Assembly: GCA_003993805.1 (NCBI GenBank)
Contig: RSEF01000001.1
Span: forward strand, 154,378,995-154,442,994
Direction of reading: 5' to 3'
Length of the DNA: 64,000 bases
Source: Himantopus leucocephalus
Taxonomy: Eukaryota; Chordata; Aves; Charadriiformes; Recurvirostridae
Both the position numbers and the translations under genes were made by a program. Shown piece after piece: positions 60,625-64,000 of the stretch. The notes below the pieces were generated by a model, which ran no database searches, was not told where the DNA came from, and saw only the letters and a list, made by a program, of their open reading frames with translations. Numbering within the stretch: position 1 is the first letter of the stretch; every line of letters starts with the position of its first letter.

Positions 60625-61736
60625 CCTTGTGGAGCTAAAATATGCAGTGTGCAAGCAGGTTATGGAGACGCACAAGAAAATGGTAGGCTCAGCAATTATC
60701 TGGTGAGGAGGAGCCTCAGCAGAAGGACAGGTAGGAGTAATACCTCTCCCACTTTTACTAGTACTTGCAAGGGAAGAGGAGTAACAAACTCGTACTCCTG
60801 TTCCTGCTTTCATGCAAATAGGCTCTTTTCCCAGCGGGTAATTGACCGAAATAGCAATAATAGGTGATTACTCTGCAGTGCAATGTAAACCTTGTTAAAT
60901 GTTGTTTGATAGGAAGGAGAAGAAATGCTCACTTCAAACACAGAAAATAGTTTTCTCTGTTTTTTCAAGAACGCAGACTGCTGACTGCTGGTCTGAGAAG
61001 GGAAAGGTTACCAATCGTCATGTTGCTATGCTTTGATAGCGTTAACCTTGTTTGGGGGAGTTCTAGCAACTCTTCAACTTCAGCCTAATTCAAGAGCAGT
61101 TGTGTTCTTTTACAAAAATCAAATTGATTGTCATTTAAGCAACTGAAAGGCAGATACTTAAACCTGATAATGAAGTTGCAGTCTTCCTTATGTTAACAAC
61201 ATAATCATTTCCAGCGTAGCATGAAATGAGCAATCTTAAGAAGTAAGTGAAGCATTTTGCCTGGCAAATTTGAACTTGCAGCTCTGCAATAGAATGTGCT
61301 AAGAGTGAGGGAGGAACTAAAAGGTTGATCTTAATACAAGGTGCTTGTTTATGAGCAACAATATTGTAATGGCTGTTGGCATACAGAGGAACTAAAATTC
61401 ACTCCTGCTTAATGGTATTGATTCTTTTATGGAAATTATTTTTGCAAAATATTTTGTCTGCATTACAAAAATTAATTTTCTGCACTTTCTTTGGTTAGTG
61501 CTGCTTCACATTTCTGGGCTAAAAAAGAAAAGAAAAAGGTGTAAAGACTTGTGGCATTAAATAATTCCAAATGTTTTTTATATAAATAAAAATAACGCAA
61601 GATGGTTTTGTGTGCTCTTTGCAAATGGTGTCTATCAATTTAGGTGGTTTTAGGTTTCTTGTTGGTTTTGTATTTTTTAAGATCTCATACTATAGTTTCC
61701 CAAAGGCATTTTGAGAAAATTTTTAGTTTTTCTTTA

Positions 61737-61970
61737 TTCGGGTATTTTTCAGGTGTTTAAATGTGGTGAAGTTGGTAGTAAGCATGAGATTTTTTGATCA
61801 AAATACATTATTTTTGTACAAAGAGTTTACTGACAGTGGCAATTGAAGGAGANTTCGGGTATTTTTCAGGTGTTTAAATGTGGTGAAGTTGATAGTAAGC
61901 ATGAGATTTTTTTGATCAAAATACACTATTTTTGTACAAAGAGTTTACTGACAGTGGCAATTGAAGGAGA
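61737..61970. repeat. direct duplication around single N (about 116 bp copies)
   Basis: Bases 61737-61852 and 61854-61970 are nearly identical (ttcgggtatttttcaggtg...aattgaaggaga), with an N at 61853. They differ by a T-run length and two substitutions. Confidence 0.92.
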
Positions 61971-62070
61971 TTTTGTCACTGACTAGCAGGTTACGTCCAT
62001 GTATGCTAATGAAATTTTGNATTTTGTCACTGACTAGCAGGTTACGTCCATGTATGCTAATGAAATTTTG
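61970..62070. repeat. direct duplication around single N (50 bp copies)
   Basis: Bases 61970-62019 and 62021-62070 are identical (attttgtcactgactagc...gaaattttg), with an N at 62020. Confidence 0.93.
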
Positions 62071-64000
62071 ATGGAGATCTGACTTGCTCTAATCAGATCT
62101 ATATGCCTATAGAGAGGTGAAATAGCTGGAACAGCTGTTGTCAAATATAAAGACTCTGGCCTGAGCTCAATGAAAGAGGAGGAGGTTAAAAATTACTTTA
62201 TGTATCAGTACTTAGTGTATTCTGTCTTTCCTTTATTGCTTAAAACTGTATATATATGGTTCTTTGCTAGATCGGATGTGTGCTGTTTTCATTTTTCTTC
62301 CTCTATAAATGCCATAAAACTTCAGAAGGTGGGACCTAAGTTATTAGAAAGCTTGCACTCCTGACAATCAGCTCAGTGTCAGTCAGAGCCCCGTGACTCC
62401 CATTACGTGGATTAATCTGGCTTAAGTGCTGTCTTAGATCCTTTGTTTGGCGTCTTCTGTGTACTTGTTCTAGATTTTCAGAAGCCTTTATATGTAACAG
62501 CAAACAGGAATATGCATGAATTCAGGTTGCTGAAGTTTAATAGCTTTTGCAGGTGCCATCTTATTCTCTTTCTAAGATTATTGAAATAAATTTCTGTGCA
62601 TTCTGTTCTGCATGTCTGACTTTCACATTTCAAACAGTCCACTTTTGAAGTATGAATGGGTTAAGAGTTGGAAAAAATGACTATAAAGTAAATTAAAAAG
62701 GGGGGAAAAAAGCCTCAAGTGTACACAACAACTTGAACATGATTTATAGTTCCTACTTATCTCTCCCAGCCATGTCTTTGATGCCTTTGTAGTCTGCTGT
62801 TGGCTGTCCCCTCCTCTATTTGCCTTGACTTCCCAACATTTTCCTTGTTATTGGAGAAAACAGTGTTTCTAGTGAGTCTCACAGTCTTCTTGGGACCCTA
62901 TAAATCAGCTAGGTCAAATTAAATTTGTCTCTTGTACAGGTCTGCAGACAGTATGGACTTCCAGATTATTTGCAATTGGCCTAAAAATATTTTGGCAGAT
63001 CTTTTGGAGTTTTTTTTGTTTTTTTTTTTAATAAGATTTGTATAGGTTTGCTAGGTCAGATAAAGAGGGGCTTTTCCCTCATCAGTGTTTTTATGTGAGG
63101 TGTTATTTTTTTTGTGGCTAGTACATCTGTGTGGGTTTACATATGTGTATATGTAAAAGCATCATCCAGTCAAAAATAGAGTTGTATGTTTTAATATTCA
63201 TAGAAAATAAAGCTTTCATGATACAACACCTTTTTTCAGTGAACCTCATATTGATGAGTATTTTGCTTGTGTGTTTAACAAAAACTTCTGTGCTCTTATG
63301 CCTGTACATATAGAAGTTGTGCTTGGTTAAGCAAGTTGAATCTGTGAGTTTGACTTAAAGTAAATACAGTTGCTGATGTGTGCTTTGTACAGATAATAAG
63401 TGTGTTTCAAAAGCAAACTTACTTTTATTTATCAAGAGGAACCGCTGGAAAAACAAGACAGTGGCAAAGCATTGGTTTAGTGGAGTAACTTTCAAAACAC
63501 TTAAAAGTAGCTAGGATGTACTTGTTCTCAAATCCTTTTCTAACCACTTTCTATGCTACGATAAGTTTTTTTTGTGAAAATGCTTTTTTTTCCTGTCCTC
63601 CTTGAAGTCATTTTAGGGAATCTGTGTTAAGCTCATTCTACTAAAGAAACCTTTTCTAACAATTTGAAGGTGTTGCACTAGTGTAACTATGTTATAATGG
63701 TCAGACTGGTCACTTGCATTTAATTCTGAAAAAAAGGCATTGGTGTCAGCCCTTGCATGAGGACTGTGGAAGTTCAGCCTGGTTCACTCCTGTACCAGAC
63801 TACTTTGGCCATAATAAAGCATCTTTAGATCTATCTTTCAGAGGTTTTAATGCCACGTTAGAGGACTCTGTAGCACCTCTGCCTCTTCGTGAGAGCTGTA
63901 ATCAGCTGGAATTGTGAGTTTAACTGCATGATGGCAATTCTCAAAGGAGAAAAAGCTCAACTGCTGTGTTTGCTTTCTCTGTTGAGCTTTCCAGGACTGA

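Larger units (their letters stand above)
55670..64000 (+). other. presumed JADE3 intron 1
   Basis: AT-rich sequence downstream of the island donor. I looked for JADE-type coding exons (basic Ser-rich N-terminus, PHD region) and saw none. It contains a 33-bp tandem duplication at 56406-56471, an AAAT-type simple repeat at 60590-60624 and two single-N duplications at 61737-62070. Confidence 0.5.

Overview
The window is vertebrate nuclear DNA, most likely from a bird. Genes are split into short exons with large AT-rich introns, the two recognisable interspersed repeats are CR1-type LINEs (the dominant avian and reptilian family), and the gene order SLC9A7 (minus), RP2 (plus), then a CpG-island promoter (plus) matches the block known in amniotes (SLC9A7-RP2-JADE3, human Xp11.3). 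The species cannot be named from sequence alone.

Layout. 1-34505, minus strand: fourteen consecutive coding exons of SLC9A7 (NHE7, an organellar Na+(K+)/H+ exchanger), 1404 nt (468 codons) in a continuous frame. They run from the membrane domain (34.5 kb) to the early cytoplasmic tail (3.7 kb). The last exon lies off the left edge. The first exons are absent and probably fall in a 100-N gap at 35020-35119. 38291-45171, plus strand: RP2 coding exons 2-5 (316 codons plus stop) with a 3' UTR to about 47.72 kb; exon 1, which encodes the lipid-anchored N-terminus, is also missing and probably lies in the same gap. 47.7-54.2 kb: intergenic, no gene seen. 54.2-55.7 kb: a strong CpG island with at least one good splice donor on the plus strand, interpreted by synteny as the JADE3 promoter and non-coding first exon. 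55.7-64 kb: presumably JADE3 intron 1, with no coding exon recognised.

The most notable biology is the splicing of SLC9A7. Three of its introns carry minor-spliceosome (U12-type) signals: one AT-AC intron and two GT-AG introns, each with an ATATCC or GTATCC donor, a CCTTAAC branch site close to the acceptor, and no polypyrimidine tract. The same gene has a GC-AG intron and a 60-nt frame-neutral exon that could be a cassette. Calls were made by translating exon by exon and comparing with remembered NHE7 and RP2 proteins; no alignment was run.

Assembly quality matters here. Besides the 100-N gap there are five single Ns. Four of them separate near-identical direct copies (29 to 146 bp), which look like contig ends that were abutted instead of merged. 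No tRNA, rRNA, CRISPR or other unusual system was seen, and the window is otherwise an ordinary vertebrate gene neighbourhood.
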